From Liriodendron chinense (Eukaryota > Streptophyta > Magnoliopsida > Magnoliales > Magnoliaceae): DNA of 64,000 nt. A model generated the notes under the pieces. The model had not been told where the DNA came from, made no database searches, and was given only the letters and a program-made list of their open reading frames with translations. Position numbers and translations under genes: made by a program. The stretch lies in the NCBI GenBank assembly GCA_003013855.2, contig PVNU02000773.1:1969001-2033000 (forward strand). Reading direction: 5' to 3'. The number at the start of each line of letters is the position of its first letter. The first letter of the stretch is position 1. Of this stretch, positions 25,096 to 36,723 are shown one piece after another.

Positions 25096-25340
25096 GCCTG
25101 GCATCCCAACAAAGGGTTATCAACGATAACCTACCTACAGAATAAAACCCATGAGTATATTTCCTACCAAATGCAGTTGGATAGGCTTTTCAACCTGCAC
25201 ACACATCGGCTTTTAGGTGCATATGATGCTTTGCTTTTGTTAGTGGACAGTGGGGGAGAGAGAGAGATGTGGGTTTATTGATGGATGGAACATATACCAT
25301 GTGAGATTCACTGGCATAGAAATTCAAATCAAATGATCAG

Positions 25341-25375
<35 letters not shown>

Positions 25376-26106
25376 ATGTAGTAAAGCGGTGGTAATGAAT
25401 ACAAAGAGACATGCTCAGGAGTTGGGGGTGGGCTTATAGAGGCAATCTTTCGTTCAAAGAAAGTGAATAGAGAGAAATCAGTCAAAGGGGGCTTTTGAAA
25501 CGTCATTTCAACCACAATCCGCCCATTATTAGTCGTGTTTGAATGTATGCATGTATTGTGTACTGTAAGGATAGCATCAGTACATGTAGCAAGTAAGATA
25601 ACCAACAGTATCTGGGCCCACGCCTGCTCATATTTCAGCTTTCCATCCTGACCATTTATGTTCTTTACTCTTTATACTTTTATTTCCTTTTGCCTTCATT
25701 GTAATGCATGGATTTGTTCCGCAGGAAATGCCTGCTTGTTACTTTTGTTATCGTCCTCGTCGATGATACGGCTGTATATGTTGTTGTCCTCGTCGTTGTC
25801 GTTGCTGCTGTAGATTTTGACGATATGGCTGTGCATGCTGTACTTAAAATTGAGTTTATCTCATCTTATTTATACGTAATTATGTATTGGAGATCGATTT
25901 TAATTTTTTTTAGGGAATAAAGATATAACCAATTATTTATATAAATTATGATCTCTATTATGTAATTGATATTAACTAGATGGCAACAAAACATATGCCC
26001 TAATGATGTTATTTCCATGATTCGTTGCTGTTAACAAGCTACATTTCCCACATATCTAAGTAAGAGAACTACTCTTCTATTTACTACTGCTAGCTACTCG
26101 ACTTCT

Positions 26107-26163
<57 letters not shown>

Positions 26164-26306
26164 ATGCAATGAATTCTATTAGGGAAACTAATTAAAAGAA
26201 AAAGGGTTTCTTTCTCAATTCAAATGCTCAAACTTATGGTGTACAAAAAATGGTTTTGAGGGGGTATTCGTTCAATCCACAAAAACCAGTCCATTAGATC
26301 ATGTTG

Positions 26307-26389
<83 letters not shown>

Positions 26390-26789
26390 GACACACACAC
26401 ACACACATAAATGCAATGAGCTCTGAATCATGCTCAAGCATAAGGTGTAAAAAAGAAGACTGTTGAGGGGGAATTTGTTGAGTTGTATTTAATAAGAGAG
26501 AGATGCATGGGAGAAATGGGGGACTTACAAGACCATCTCCCACATGCTGACATCCCCATTCAATGTCTCCCATTTTCACCTTCTTCAAATCCCAATACGC
26601 ACCTTTTTATTTTATTTTATTTTATTTTTTCCTTTTATACGTACATTCCTGTCTACCATGACATAACGCACTCTCTCTTTCTCTGTGTATTATCCCTCTT
26701 ACCACACACTTGGAGACAGCTTGTCTCCCCTGAGCCGATTCACGATGATTTCTGTCCGGCCATGGCACCGACCCGTAGGAGATTTCCTA
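24295..26789. other. 3' flank of the WIP gene and microsatellite-rich spacer
   Basis: No further gene is supported. The region holds a CTT/TTC-rich tract (24408-24455), (CT)n at 25055-25093, (GA)n at 25346-25374, (CT)n at 26111-26160, and a compound (CT)n(TA)n(AC)n tract at 26311-26407. The open frame at 25708-25920 is a GTC-repeat-like low-complexity stretch. A possible polyadenylation signal AATAAA occurs near 24699, but its use is unproven. Confidence 0.5.
26311..26407. repeat. triple compound microsatellite (CT)n(TA)n(AC)n
   Basis: Three dinucleotide repeats lie in direct succession: CT of about 43 bases, TA of about 34 bases, then AC of about 18 bases. Confidence 0.95.
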
Positions 26790-27425
26790 CTCACAGTGAC
26801 AAATCTCGTTGTCGGCAATTTCTCGGTAGATTTTCAAGTTTTGAGGTTTTCTCGGGACATTATCATGCTGGAAATAAAAATATTTAAGAACATTTATTAT
26901 AAAATACTAAATAAATTTAATTTTAAATATATATTCATTTATATAACAAATCCCATATCATGATAATATCATAATAAAATCATAATAATTTAAAATCTAC
27001 TGAGATTTTGAAAATCTTGCGGTCACTACCTTTTCAAAATCTCAGTGGTATTTGTCACACCGTTCATACTCATTTTCTCCATGGCAGTTTGACAAATATC
27101 ACCCAGCTTTTGAACATCTAGCTATAGTAGAGGATATTATTGTGAGATTTTCAAAACATAGGCAGATTTTAAATTATTATGTTTTTATTGCAATATTAAC
27201 ACACACAAAATATGCAAAAGCCTTGAGTACTTTGTTAGATAAATTTATATTTAAAATTTAAAATCTATTTATTAATTTACAATAAATATTTAAAATCTTA
27301 TTTTTGGTGAGATTTTCTCCATAATATCCAAGGAAAACCTCAAAAATTGAAAATCTTCCAAAAAATTTCTGAACCCAGAAATTGCTAAGAACGAGATTTG
27401 TCACTATGGCATAGATTCTGATCAA
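26790..27425. mobile_element. AT-rich inverted-repeat element (MITE-like)
   Basis: The left arm begins AGTGACAAATCTCGTTGTCG and the right arm ends with the inverse (CGAGATTTGTCACTATG on plus). Arms of roughly 150 bases match with many changes, including GAGGTTTTC and GGACATTAT blocks. The centre holds GTGAGATTTTCAAAA words. This family is unrelated to the foldback families elsewhere in the window. Non-coding. Confidence 0.6.
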
Positions 27426-27802
27426 TATTAAACTCACCAAGATATAGGTAGGTAATTTCTCCACACGATTATCATATATGGATACCATATCTCCTATTAT
27501 GAACCCTTGGGATGAGCAGTGCACTTGGCAGCTTGAATTATCAAACAGGTCCATTCATCTAGTGGAATCCCTGACCAAATAACTTATTTTTCAAAAAATC
27601 AAACTCATCACACAATCCTATCCATTACTTTCTTTTTGACCATCAACTATTTACATTTTCCATTTTTACCTTAGTAGCTATTGATAAGATGGATAGAAAT
27701 GTATGATGGGTGTATGCATTTTTATACGTATGTTCTCCATGCCCCAATATATGAATGAACTCAATTGGTAGAAAAACACGCCACTTGCACTAACTAATGA
27801 TG

Positions 27803-28065
27803 CCTTTGCTATATTCCGTCCTATCTATAATATCCATCAACCAAGTTATTGGGAAGTTGGAAAATTCTCTATTGCAAACATACAGGAATCCATCTCTAAC
27901 TTGTTAACTGAGCCGGTAGGCTTCAAGACCTGATGGACTTTGCTATATTCCATCCTTCTATTTATAATATCCCTCAACTGAGTTATTGGGAAGTTGGAAA
28001 ATTCTATATTGCATGACATACAGGAATCCATCTCTAGCTAGCTTGTTAGCTGGAGCTGGTAGGCA
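27803..28065. repeat. tandem duplication, two units of about 130 bases
   Basis: Both units contain TTGCTATATTCC, ATTGGGAAGTTGGAAAATTC and CAGGAATCCATCTCTA followed by a GGTAGGC phrase, at about 27810-27935 and 27940-28065. The units differ by several substitutions. Confidence 0.85.
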
Positions 28066-28096
28066 TCAAGACTTATGTACGCGGTTTGGCTAGTTA

Positions 28097-28549
28097 CCCC
28101 CAACAACAGCCAGCTAGCTGATGTCAAAGCTCTGTGGGCCCCACCATGATGTATGTGTTTCATTCACGCCGTTCATCCATATTTCAGCTCGTTTTAGGGT
28201 AATATCCCAGAAATGAGGCAGATCCAAATCTCAGGTGGACCACACCACAGGAAAACGGTGTTGATTGAACGTCCACCATTAAAAACTTCCTAAGGCCCAC
28301 TGTAATGTTTATTTTCCATCCAACCTACTGATAAGGTCCAAAAGACAGTGGCCCTCAAAAAGTTTTCAACGGTGAGCATTTAATTCCCACTGTTTCCTGT
28401 GATTTGGTCCACCTAAGATTTGGATCTACCTTATTTTTGGGTTCATGCCCTAAAATGAGCTGAAAAAAGGGATGGAATGGCATGGATAAGACACATACAT
28501 CATGGTGGGCCTTCAGAGGTTTGACACTAGCTAGCTGGCGTTGTTGGGG
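28097..28549. mobile_element. foldback MITE, core family 1, terminus type D
   Basis: Arms: CCCCAACAACAGCCAGCTAG on the left and CTAGCTGGCGTTGTTGGGG on the right, followed inward by GTCAAA..CTCTG. The core is the best-preserved of the family: CCACCATGATGTATGTGTTT on the left, inverse ACACATACATCATGGTGGGC on the right. About 453 bases, non-coding. Confidence 0.8.
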
Positions 28550-28779
28550 CCATGAGCCAAAACACCGTCGGATCCAACACTACTTTGGTAGGTCACATCA
28601 CATGGGAGTGGAGAGTGACTATGGAAGCTTTCTGCATGTTGTGAAAGGCCCGTCATAGATTTTATATGCCATCCAGCTTGTCCATCAGGTGCGTCACACG
28701 TGGGTGAAGAGACGTCCTACAAATCAGACCGGTAAAAGCCACAAAAGTGTAAATTTAGAAGATTCTGGTGCGATTTTAC

Positions 28780-29450
28780 CGTGGAGTTTGCCTTCAGTCT
28801 TGGACACAGGGAGTCGAGCGCCCGACAAGCTTAGCTTAGGCGCCCGAAATTGTCCCAAGATTCAGGTTCTGGATTTGGACATTGTTGGATCGATGCAGGA
28901 GGTGGTCGATCGCCCGACGGGGCTGGGTCAGGTGCCTGATATTCCTCTGAATTTATGTTGGAACTCTGTGGATAGATTTTGGTTCTGTCGGGCGCCTGAT
29001 GAAGTCGGGTCAGGTGCCCGACGGTGCATGAACTATAAAGTCGACTAGTTGTGCGATTTTGGGCGGGATTTGTTTCTAATTCCGTTTATTTCTTATTTAA
29101 AGGGGTGTAATGTGGGATTAGGATAACACAAGGAGTTCTAGACATGTTCATGTGGGTAGAGAGAGTTCTAGGGTGAGAGAATAAGCTTGAGGAAGAGCTA
29201 CGTTAGTCTTTCTCTGGGTAAGTTCGGGTTTCTCTTTGTGGGGGTTTAGGATTCGAGTAAGTTTTCTTCTGTAATCTCCTGTAACTTCTGATTCACAGTG
29301 GATTGTTCGCTTTGTGCTGTGGTTTTTTACCCGTGATGAATTTTTTCACATTAAATTCGGATTGCCTTCTCTTGCTTTGTCAATTTGCTTGATTATTTTC
29401 ATTGTGGTTTGCCTTGTGTGATCCGCTTCCGTTGTCAGTTCTTCCCAACA
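28780..29450 (+). repeat. 5' LTR of the copia element
   Basis: Aligns over its length with 30911-31552 and ends CTTCCCAACA directly before the primer site. The left end is eroded: it reads GTGGAGTTTGCC where the 3' copy has TGTTGGAGTTTG. It contains TATTTAAAGG and a region with TCTTTCTCTGGGTAAG. The open frame at 28689-29048 is only LTR sequence. Confidence 0.85.
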
Positions 29451-29503
29451 AGTGGTTTCAGAGAGAACATTGGGTGGTAGAAAGAATCTGATTCGAGGCA
29501 TCA

Positions 29504-30809
29504 ATGGGGTCTAGCATGAGATTTGATGTAGAGAAGTATTCAAGGAAATACAACTTTGAACTTTGGAAGGTTAAGATGAAGTACTTCCTGGTTCAGTAAG
29601 GATAGGAAGAAACCCTCCTTGGAGAGTGACCGGAATCCATGAAAAAAATAGAGTGAAAGAAAATGGATCAGAAAATCATGATCTCAATCCAGTTATGCCT
29701 AACGTATGAGGTCATGTATAACGTTATGAAAGAGAAGACTATGACTGATATTAGGCAAAGTTAGAGAATATCTATGCAAAAAAGTCTCTTGAAAATCATT
29801 TGTATCTGATGACGCAGTTGTTCGATCTGAGGATGGCGGTGGGGATTGATGTTGAGAGCCACATTAACAACTTTAATAGGGTCGTTTGCAAGTTATTGGA
29901 TGTAAATGAACAGATAAAGGACTGAATATCAAGCATGTATCTTGTTGAATTCTCTTCCGGATTCATATGAGTTGTTCAAGGACTCGTTGTGCATAGGTAG
30001 GGAGTTCATTAGCTTGGAGACCATTATCTCAGCCCTCCAGGTAAAGGCAATGAGAATGAAAAGCAGTGGTATGGATTTTTCTATGGAAGAAGCACTAGTT
30101 ATAAAGGGAAGAAATTCTGAGCAGGATGGAAAATTGTCACGATCTAGATCTAAATCCAAAGGCACATAAAAGAGCAAAGTGAGGTGCTGGAATTGTGGGG
30201 AAGAAGGGCACGTGAAGAGGAATTATTCGAATCTCAGAAAAAAGGTAAGAGAAATATGAAGATTCTTCTAAGGGGGCTAATTCCGCGAAATCCACAGAGG
30301 GTGAGTGTGAAGTTTGTGATGTATTGACTGTGTCCGGTAAGGGGTCTCTCAATGGAGAGTGGCTCTTGGATTCAGGTGCATCATGTCACGTATGTCCTGA
30401 CCAAAGTTCGTTCATGACATACAGAGAGTATGATAGTGAATCGGTGTTTTTAGGTGATGGCTACGCCTATAAGGTGGTGGGTATTGGTACAATGCACATT
30501 AGGATGTTCGATGGGATCGAATGAGTCCTGAAAGGTATGGGGCATGTCCCTAAGATGAAGAAGAATATGATCTCTCTTGGTATACTCGAGGCTATAGAGT
30601 GCAAGTTCATCGGTCACGATCAGTACTGTAAAGTGATAAAGGGGGCACTCGTGATGATGAAGGTACGGAGGTGTGGCCATCTTTACAAGTTGATCGAAAG
30701 CACTTCTTACGGTGGAGCTGCGGGATTGACAGCGGGATCCACGGTTGCTCATGTGTGGCATGCGCGTAAGGGCCACGTGAGCGAGCAGGATGTGAAGGTG
30801 CAAGGATAG
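29504..30809 (+). pseudogene. copia gag-protease-pre-integrase remnant
   Basis: Begins at ATG 29504 with a gag start (FDVEKYSRKYNFELWKVKM). It continues in shifting frames through SHINNFNRVVCKLLDV and LNSLPDSYELFKDSL. A zinc knuckle CWNCGEEGHVKRN follows at about 30187, where the last Cys is replaced by Tyr. Protease is marked by WLLDSGASCHVCP (aspartate of DSG, about 30364). The pre-integrase box is VWHARKGHVSEQ (about 30755). Stops and frameshifts occur throughout, for example after LVQ near 29597. Gag would form the particle and the protease would cleave the polyprotein. Neither can work here. Confidence 0.85.
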
Positions 30810-30910
30810 AGTCAGTGGATGCATGAGGAGTGATAGAACTATAAAGGAGACAAAGTAGAAATGACAAATGAAGTTGTGGAGTGATTAAAGATTAATGCCA
30901 CTGTGGAGAT

Positions 30911-31552
30911 TGTTGGAGTTTGTCTTCAATCTTAGACACCGGGGGGTGTCGGGTGCCTGATGAGCTTGGCTTGGGCGCCTAAATTGCCCCAAGATACGAC
31001 TTTTGGATCTAAACGCTGCCAGATCAATGCGGGAGGCCAGTGGTCAATCGCCCGATGGGGTTGGGTCGGGTGTCCGATATTCCTTTGAATTTATGCTAGA
31101 ACTCTCTGGATAAATTTTAGTTCTGTCGGGTGCCCAAAGGTACGCGAACTGTAAGTGGTTACTTGGTTTTACACATGATTTGTTTCTAATTCCGTTTGTT
31201 TCCTATTTAAAGGAATGTAATGCGGGATTAGGACAACACAATGATTTCTAGACTTGATCGTGTGGGTTGAGAGAGTTCTAGGGTGAGAGAATAAGCTTAA
31301 GAAAGAGTTATGCTAGTTTTTCTCTGGTTAAGCTTGAGTTTCTCTTTGTGGGGCTGTGGGATCCGGGTAAGTTTTCTTCTATAATCTCTTGTAACATTTT
31401 ATTCATAATGGACTGTTCGCTCTGTGCTGTACTTGTGAGGGGTTTTTCCACGTTAAATTTGGATTGCTTTCTCTTGCTTTGTCGATTTGCTTGATTGTTT
31501 CCATTGTGGTTTACCTTGTGTGATTCGCTTCTATTGCCGATTCTTCCCAACA
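30911..31552 (+). repeat. 3' LTR of the copia element
   Basis: A 642-base LTR with complete ends TGTTGGAG and CCCAACA, which form a short inverted repeat (TGTTGG/CCAACA-like). It follows the purine tract CACTGTGGAGAT. Confidence 0.9.
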
Positions 31553-32476
31553 ATTCCCTATGTTGTGGAGCACTTTAGTATGTTTAGATCAAGCTACTTT
31601 TTGGGATGTGTGTTTTAAGTCAGAGAGGTTTACTTGATGGATAGTGTGGATCGATTTTACAAACATATTACCATGGGCTCCAAAGACCTTAGGCGTTGCA
31701 TCGAATGGCTGCAGCAGGATTTTGGTTACCTACCTACGCCTTCTCTCTGAAAACTAAAAAACAAAGAAAAATAAATAAAATAAAATAAGAAAAAATAAGA
31801 GGAAGAAGAGTACACATGAAGGTTTCTCTTTTTTTTTTTTTTTTTAGAAAGGTGGGAGTTCACCCCCATAACTTTATTGATCAAAACAACAATAGCTGGT
31901 GGGCACCACAAAAAAAAAAAAAAAAAAAAGGTCCTCACCTATCATATATATACCCGTTATATGCATGGGCAAGCCTGGTTTGAAACTCAAGTTACATAAA
32001 TACATGCGTTTTGCTAATATACCCACCTTCATGGGGACCTCAACAATGTTGGATATGCACTATTTATTCATTCATACAACTAGGATCAAGCTATCGCGCT
32101 AGAACCGTGTCAGTTAGATGATTTTAATCCTTTCAAAGAGGCTAATTTGGTACAATTGTTATTTTCGACCCATCAATCGTATGGTTAGAAGCATCACATC
32201 AAAGTATTATTTTAGAATCATAACTAATACAAATTATTGGGATATGTGCTGGATGTTCCAAGATGATTTGACCTATTTTGTTTCCCCGATCAATCCTGGC
32301 TGCTCATTTGCATGCTATTGATAGTAAGCTCAAGATCACCTGAATTGCACGACTTTTGCAGATGGCTTGCTCTTACTCGTGTGAACCAATGAATGGTCGG
32401 GGAAGTTAGCAAAACCTCTCTCTTTGAGGTCTCAAAGTTCAACAGGTTGGATTATAAGTTGTAGTCTAGTCAATGT
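31553..32476. other. gene-free region with a dispersed repeat
   Basis: Contains a poly-T run (31831-31846), AGAAAGGTGGGAGTTCACCC, then a poly-A run (31910-31929), then CCTCACCTATCAT. The same block order is seen near 4800-5000. No gene. Confidence 0.45.
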
Positions 32477-32749
32477 ATAACTTCCAACCTTTTATGTGCA
32501 TACATCATCCAGCCTGTCCAATAGGTTAGCCCCATCATGAGGATCACTTTTTGAAAAACTAAGCAACATCCACTAATTAAGTGGACCACACTAGTATTTT
32601 ACTATTTATCAATAACTAAACATTATTTTATATGGTGTGGCCCACTTGATGAATAGATAGAGTTGTCTTTTGCACTAGGCGATCCTCATGATAGGGTCAA
32701 CCTCTTAGAAGGGTTGAATGTCACATGCACTTAATGGGTTGGAAGTTAT
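32477..32749. mobile_element. small inverted-repeat element
   Basis: The left arm, ATAACTTCCAACC then ATCATGAGGATCACTTT, is mirrored by the right arm, GATCCTCATGATAGGGT then GGTTGGAAGTTATT. About 270 bases, with arms of about 75 bases. Non-coding and unrelated in its ends to the other foldback families. Confidence 0.65.
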
Positions 32750-33562
32750 TCCCTGGGAAGACTAACTTAGACCTCCCCTCCATAGCAGTACCACAAGTTA
32801 GGGTCCACCCAAAAGATTAACTTTCAGCCTTTCATTTGCATGTCCCGTGTGATAGATGAGCCCCACCACGAAGATTTCCTTATGGTCCACTCGGTTGGAG
32901 TTAAGACCTTTTTCGTGTGTATAAATGGACTCCTATGGGTACATCCGAGCAGAGTGGGTGAGCTCCCCCATATGTACACGTGAAATGCTTTCCAATTATA
33001 AGATGTGCCAGCCCATAATAGGCCTAAAGACAAAAGATCAGTTTCATCCATGATTTAGGTGGGTCACATGATTGGGACAAGTGTATGGGGATGCCCACCC
33101 TCCAAACTGTTTCCCTTGGTGTGATCCACCTGAATCTCAGACCAATCTGATTTGGGCTTGACATGTTATGAATCATCTGATGATCAGAGTGGATTTCACA
33201 TACACATCACAGTGCACCTTGTAAAAAATCAATGGTGTGTCCCCTTTCCAATTTGTTCCTTTGGTGTGACCCACCTGAATCACAAAACAACCTAATTGTT
33301 TAGACCTAGGCCTAGTGTGTGCAGTACATCTAATAGTTAGATTAGATTCATACAAACATCATTGTGGGTCCTATGAAAATTGAGGGCGAGCATTTCTCTC
33401 CCAATTGTTTCCCTTGGTGTGGCCTATAAGTCATGACCAGCTTGATTTTTGGGGCTTGGACCTGGCACAGGCTGATGCATTTAATGGTCAGAGTGAATTT
33501 CATTGACAAATCATGGTGGGGCCCATCCAAGTCTGCCCCTACTTTGCTGGGCACGGCTTCCT
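32750..33562. other. gene-free region
   Basis: Repeat-like phrases such as GTTTCCCTTGGTGTGACCCA recur at 33107, 33250 and 33408, pointing to several diverged copies of one unit of about 145-160 bases. No coding signal. Confidence 0.45.
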
Positions 33563-34063
33563 GGATCCCTAGATCCACCGAGGTCGGTGGATCCCTTACC
33601 TGTGTCGTCCGTTGTGTGATGTATGTGTATTAAATCCACACCATCCATTCATTTTGAAAACTAATTTTAGAGCATGATTCAAAAAATGAAGTAGATCCAA
33701 ATCTCAGGTGGACCATAATACAGTAAACAATAGTAATCAACCATTAAAAGGTTCTCGTGGGTCGCAAAAGTTTTGGGTCAATCTGATATTTGTTTAGCAT
33801 CTTCATTCAGGTGTTTGTGACCTTTTCAACAGGTTGGATGGAAAATAAACATTCGAGTGGCCCCCATGAAGTTTTTAATAGTGTGGATTCAATCTACTTC
33901 TATTTCATATGGTATGGTCCACCGAAGATTTGGGTCTGCTTCATTTTTGGGACAATGCCCTAAAATGAGCTTTCAAAATGTATGGACGGTGTAGATGTAA
34001 TGTACATACATCACAGTGGTCCCATAGTTGAGGATCCACTGACCTAAGTGGATTCGGGGATCC
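33563..34063. mobile_element. foldback MITE, core family 1, terminus type E
   Basis: The left end, GGATCCCTAGATCCACCGAG then GGTGGATCCC, is mirrored by the right end, GGATCCACTGACCTAAGTGG then GGGGATCC. The core has TGTGATGTATGTGTATTAAA on the left and ATGTACATACATCACAGTGG on the right. Non-coding. Confidence 0.75.
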
Positions 34064-34777
34064 ACCCAAACCGCGCCCCACTTTGCTCACATCATAGGAT
34101 CTCCAACCACTGCTGACACACACACACACACATGCCCCCAAAAAGGTGAGAGCACAGTACCACCTAATGAGTAGAACCGTATGCAGCTGCAACGGCGTAC
34201 ACCTCAGGCGGTTAAAACGGAGCGAAATGGCAGGCAGATTACTTTAAATAACTTAAAAATAGGTGGTTTTCCATAAATAATTATAGTAAATGGCCCAATT
34301 TTATCAATATAGTGGATCTATATATGTGTGTGGTATATGTGGCAGTTCCTCTCCAAGTCCTTGTAGGATAAGCTTAATCTACAAGTGTTGTGCATGGGTC
34401 CACCGATTTGTGTGCATGGCATCCTACCTGCCCAACATCACCTGTGCATAGCCTTTTCCTTCGGGCAAAAAAAAAAAAGTCTTTTGAATACCTAAATTTG
34501 GATCAAGCCAACAATTATGTGAGCCACTACATGAATTTGGAGGTTTAAGATGGTTATTCATTGCTTCCATTGGATCAAGCCAACAATCATGTAAATGCCA
34601 CGCAACCCATCAATTATCTGAGCCCATCATGATGATGGTGTTCTCAAAAAATCCGGAACATATATACAATTATTTGATGACACACTATAAAAAAATTAAT
34701 GGACAACTATCCAAAAAACCAGGCACATACATACAATTATAAGGTGGGCCACGCCATAGAGCTCGTTTTGCCTCCAT

Positions 34778-35125
34778 CAACAATTCAGGATCCTGTGTTG
34801 TCACCCACCATTGTGGCCATATGCTTAGCGGTCCGACAATCAGGACCATCCATGTCATCGAATCTATGCTATACAGGTGAAACTTATGGTGAATGGATGA
34901 TGGTGGCCATTAGCATTTCTAGATGATTTAAAACAATGAAAAAAAATAATTCAATGGCTTGAATTCAACTCTAAGAATCAAAGAAAAAGACAACCATTTG
35001 ATGCGTGATTCTAGAGAAGTAGCTTAACCATGGTAGTAACGAGAGAATAGACAGTACAAATCTTCAAACCATCTCTTCATGTGGGACCCAGTTGGTGGCG
35101 ACACACGCTGGACTGTTAGTCGCAA
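34778..35125. mobile_element. foldback MITE, core family 2 (copy 3)
   Basis: The left arm, CAACAATTCAGGATCCTGTG then TTGTCACCCACC, is inverted at the right as GGTGGCGACACACGCTGGAC then TTAGTCGC. Related to 7777-8116. Confidence 0.55.
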
Positions 35126-35579
35126 GAATGTAAAACAAACTCTTTCTGATTCTGTTCTGGTCGTGTCCTTGTAGAACAAAAGCCACCTTTTGTGCGCCAG
35201 AATTCTCTCTCTTTTCCGTTGCAAAAGAAGATATATGATCATACATGCAGACCCCAGTTGCACCGGTTTTCCCGCTACGTGTCATATGTGCGGGGCATCT
35301 CAACCATACAAACATAATGAAAGATCATCAGCCCACAAAATCAGACCGATCCACTAACTCATCAGGTGGGCCGCACCTGAACGTAGCTCATGGCCCATAC
35401 CATAGGTCAGCAATCTAACCTTTCATTCAGGTGTGGCCCACCTGATGAGTGGATGGTCCTGATTTTTGCTCCAGTTGATCTTCATCTTCATGGTGGGCCC
35501 TTTATTGCATCTTTTAGATGTATGGCCGGAAAGAACTCTAGCTGCTGCATGGTAACCTAAGTAGTTCGTTTTGCCTCCA

Positions 35580-35880
35580 TCGCGATTCAGGATTCAGAGT
35601 GTGTTGCCACCCACTGGGGCCCACATGATGAGATATTCCTATGATTTTAACCGTCCATGTGCATAAGTAAGCTACCATCCAATAACTTCAGAGAAGAACC
35701 TAGCCTGTTTTTTAGAGTTAATTGTGATTTATATATAATCATAACCATTCATTCAGGGTAAATTTCTTCAGGTGGAACTTAAAACACGGATTACACAAAA
35801 TAGACGGTTCCGATCATCGGATCACTTAGTCTGTGGGTCCTGTTTTGCGGCGACACACGATGGATTCTGAGTCGCGACTC
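35580..35880. mobile_element. foldback MITE, core family 2 (copy 4)
   Basis: The left arm, TCGCGATTCAGGATTCAGAG then CACCCACTGGGGCCCAC, is mirrored at the right by GGCGACACACGATGGATTCT and GAGTCGCGA. The interior has ATGATTTTAACCGTCCATG. The best-preserved copy of family 2. Confidence 0.7.
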
Positions 35881-36188
35881 ATTCCTCGCTACTGAAAGGG
35901 TTAAAGTAAAAACAGGCTTATTCTAATCGAATGCAAATCAGAAAGGAAAACAAAAAGGAAAGAAAAAAAGAAAAAAAGAAAAAAAAGAAAAGAGAAAGCA
36001 TATATCAAAGCCAAACGAAAAACAGCTTTTAAAAAGAGGGCACCCACCTCGAAGCCACCCTCCTCTAATCTCCACCGTTGTTTCATAGGGCCGAGGAATT
36101 ATAGGATCCTCGACACGTGCGTGTTCTCGGGTTTTCCGACAAGCGGGACAAATTGGATAACCTGTGGTAAAATTCCTCCAGACTTTCA

Positions 36189-36723
36189 CGGATTGGCTGG
36201 TGCACCTACACCAGAGAGGTTGCTGGTGTAGTGACGTCGTCAAGTTCTGTGGGTCCCAGCATGAGTTACTTGTTATATCCAAACCGTCCGTCCATGTTTT
36301 GGGATCATTTTAAGGCTTGACATAAAACTACGACAGATCCAAGGATCCACTGGACCACACTACACAAAGCAGTGGGACATTGAACGTATACCATTAAAAC
36401 CTTCTTGGAGGTCCCAGAAGTTTTGGATCAGTCTGATATTTATTTTTACCCTTCATCTGGGTCCTTGTAACCTTATGAACAGTTTGGATGGAAAATAAAC
36501 ATCATGGTGGACCCTAGATATGTTTTAACGGTGAGAATCATTGTTCCCACTGTCTTTAGTGGTGTGGTCCACTTGAGTTTTGGATATGACTCATTTTAAG
36601 TATCATGCACTAAAATGATCTCACCAAATGGATGGACGGTGCTCGAGGACTGCACACTCACTCTGCCTCCGCCACCTCCCTACACCAGCAACGTTGCTGG
36701 TGTAGGGTGCACCAGCCAATCCG
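36189..36723. mobile_element. foldback MITE, core family 1, terminus type B
   Basis: Ends CGGATTGGCTGGTGCACC and GGTGCACCAGCCAATCCG are perfect inverses. Just inside the right end (36680-36705) is a 26-base perfect palindrome centred on AACGTT, within which CTACACCAGCAAC pairs with its own inverse. The left end has the same words interrupted. The core is as in other family-1 copies. Non-coding. Confidence 0.85.

Larger units (their letters stand above)
28780..31552 (+). mobile_element. internally deleted Ty1/copia retrotransposon with both LTRs
   Basis: Two LTRs flank about 1.46 kb of internal sequence. It has a tRNA-Met-type primer site (TGGTTTCAGAG at 29453), a gag/protease remnant and a purine tract (GTGGAGAT) before the 3' LTR. 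Integrase, reverse transcriptase and RNase H are absent: the coding homology ends in the pre-integrase domain at about 30809, and the tract follows only 100 bases later. The LTRs differ visibly, with many substitutions and small gaps, so the insertion is old. I see no convincing 5-bp target duplication. Confidence 0.85.

Noticed and set aside
25708..25920. Valine-rich frame that looks like a membrane segment
   Set aside because: It derives from a GTT/GTC low-complexity tract. No start context or partner exons are seen.
28689..29048. 119-codon frame
   Set aside because: It lies inside and just before the 5' LTR of the copia element, and the matching 3' LTR does not keep it open.
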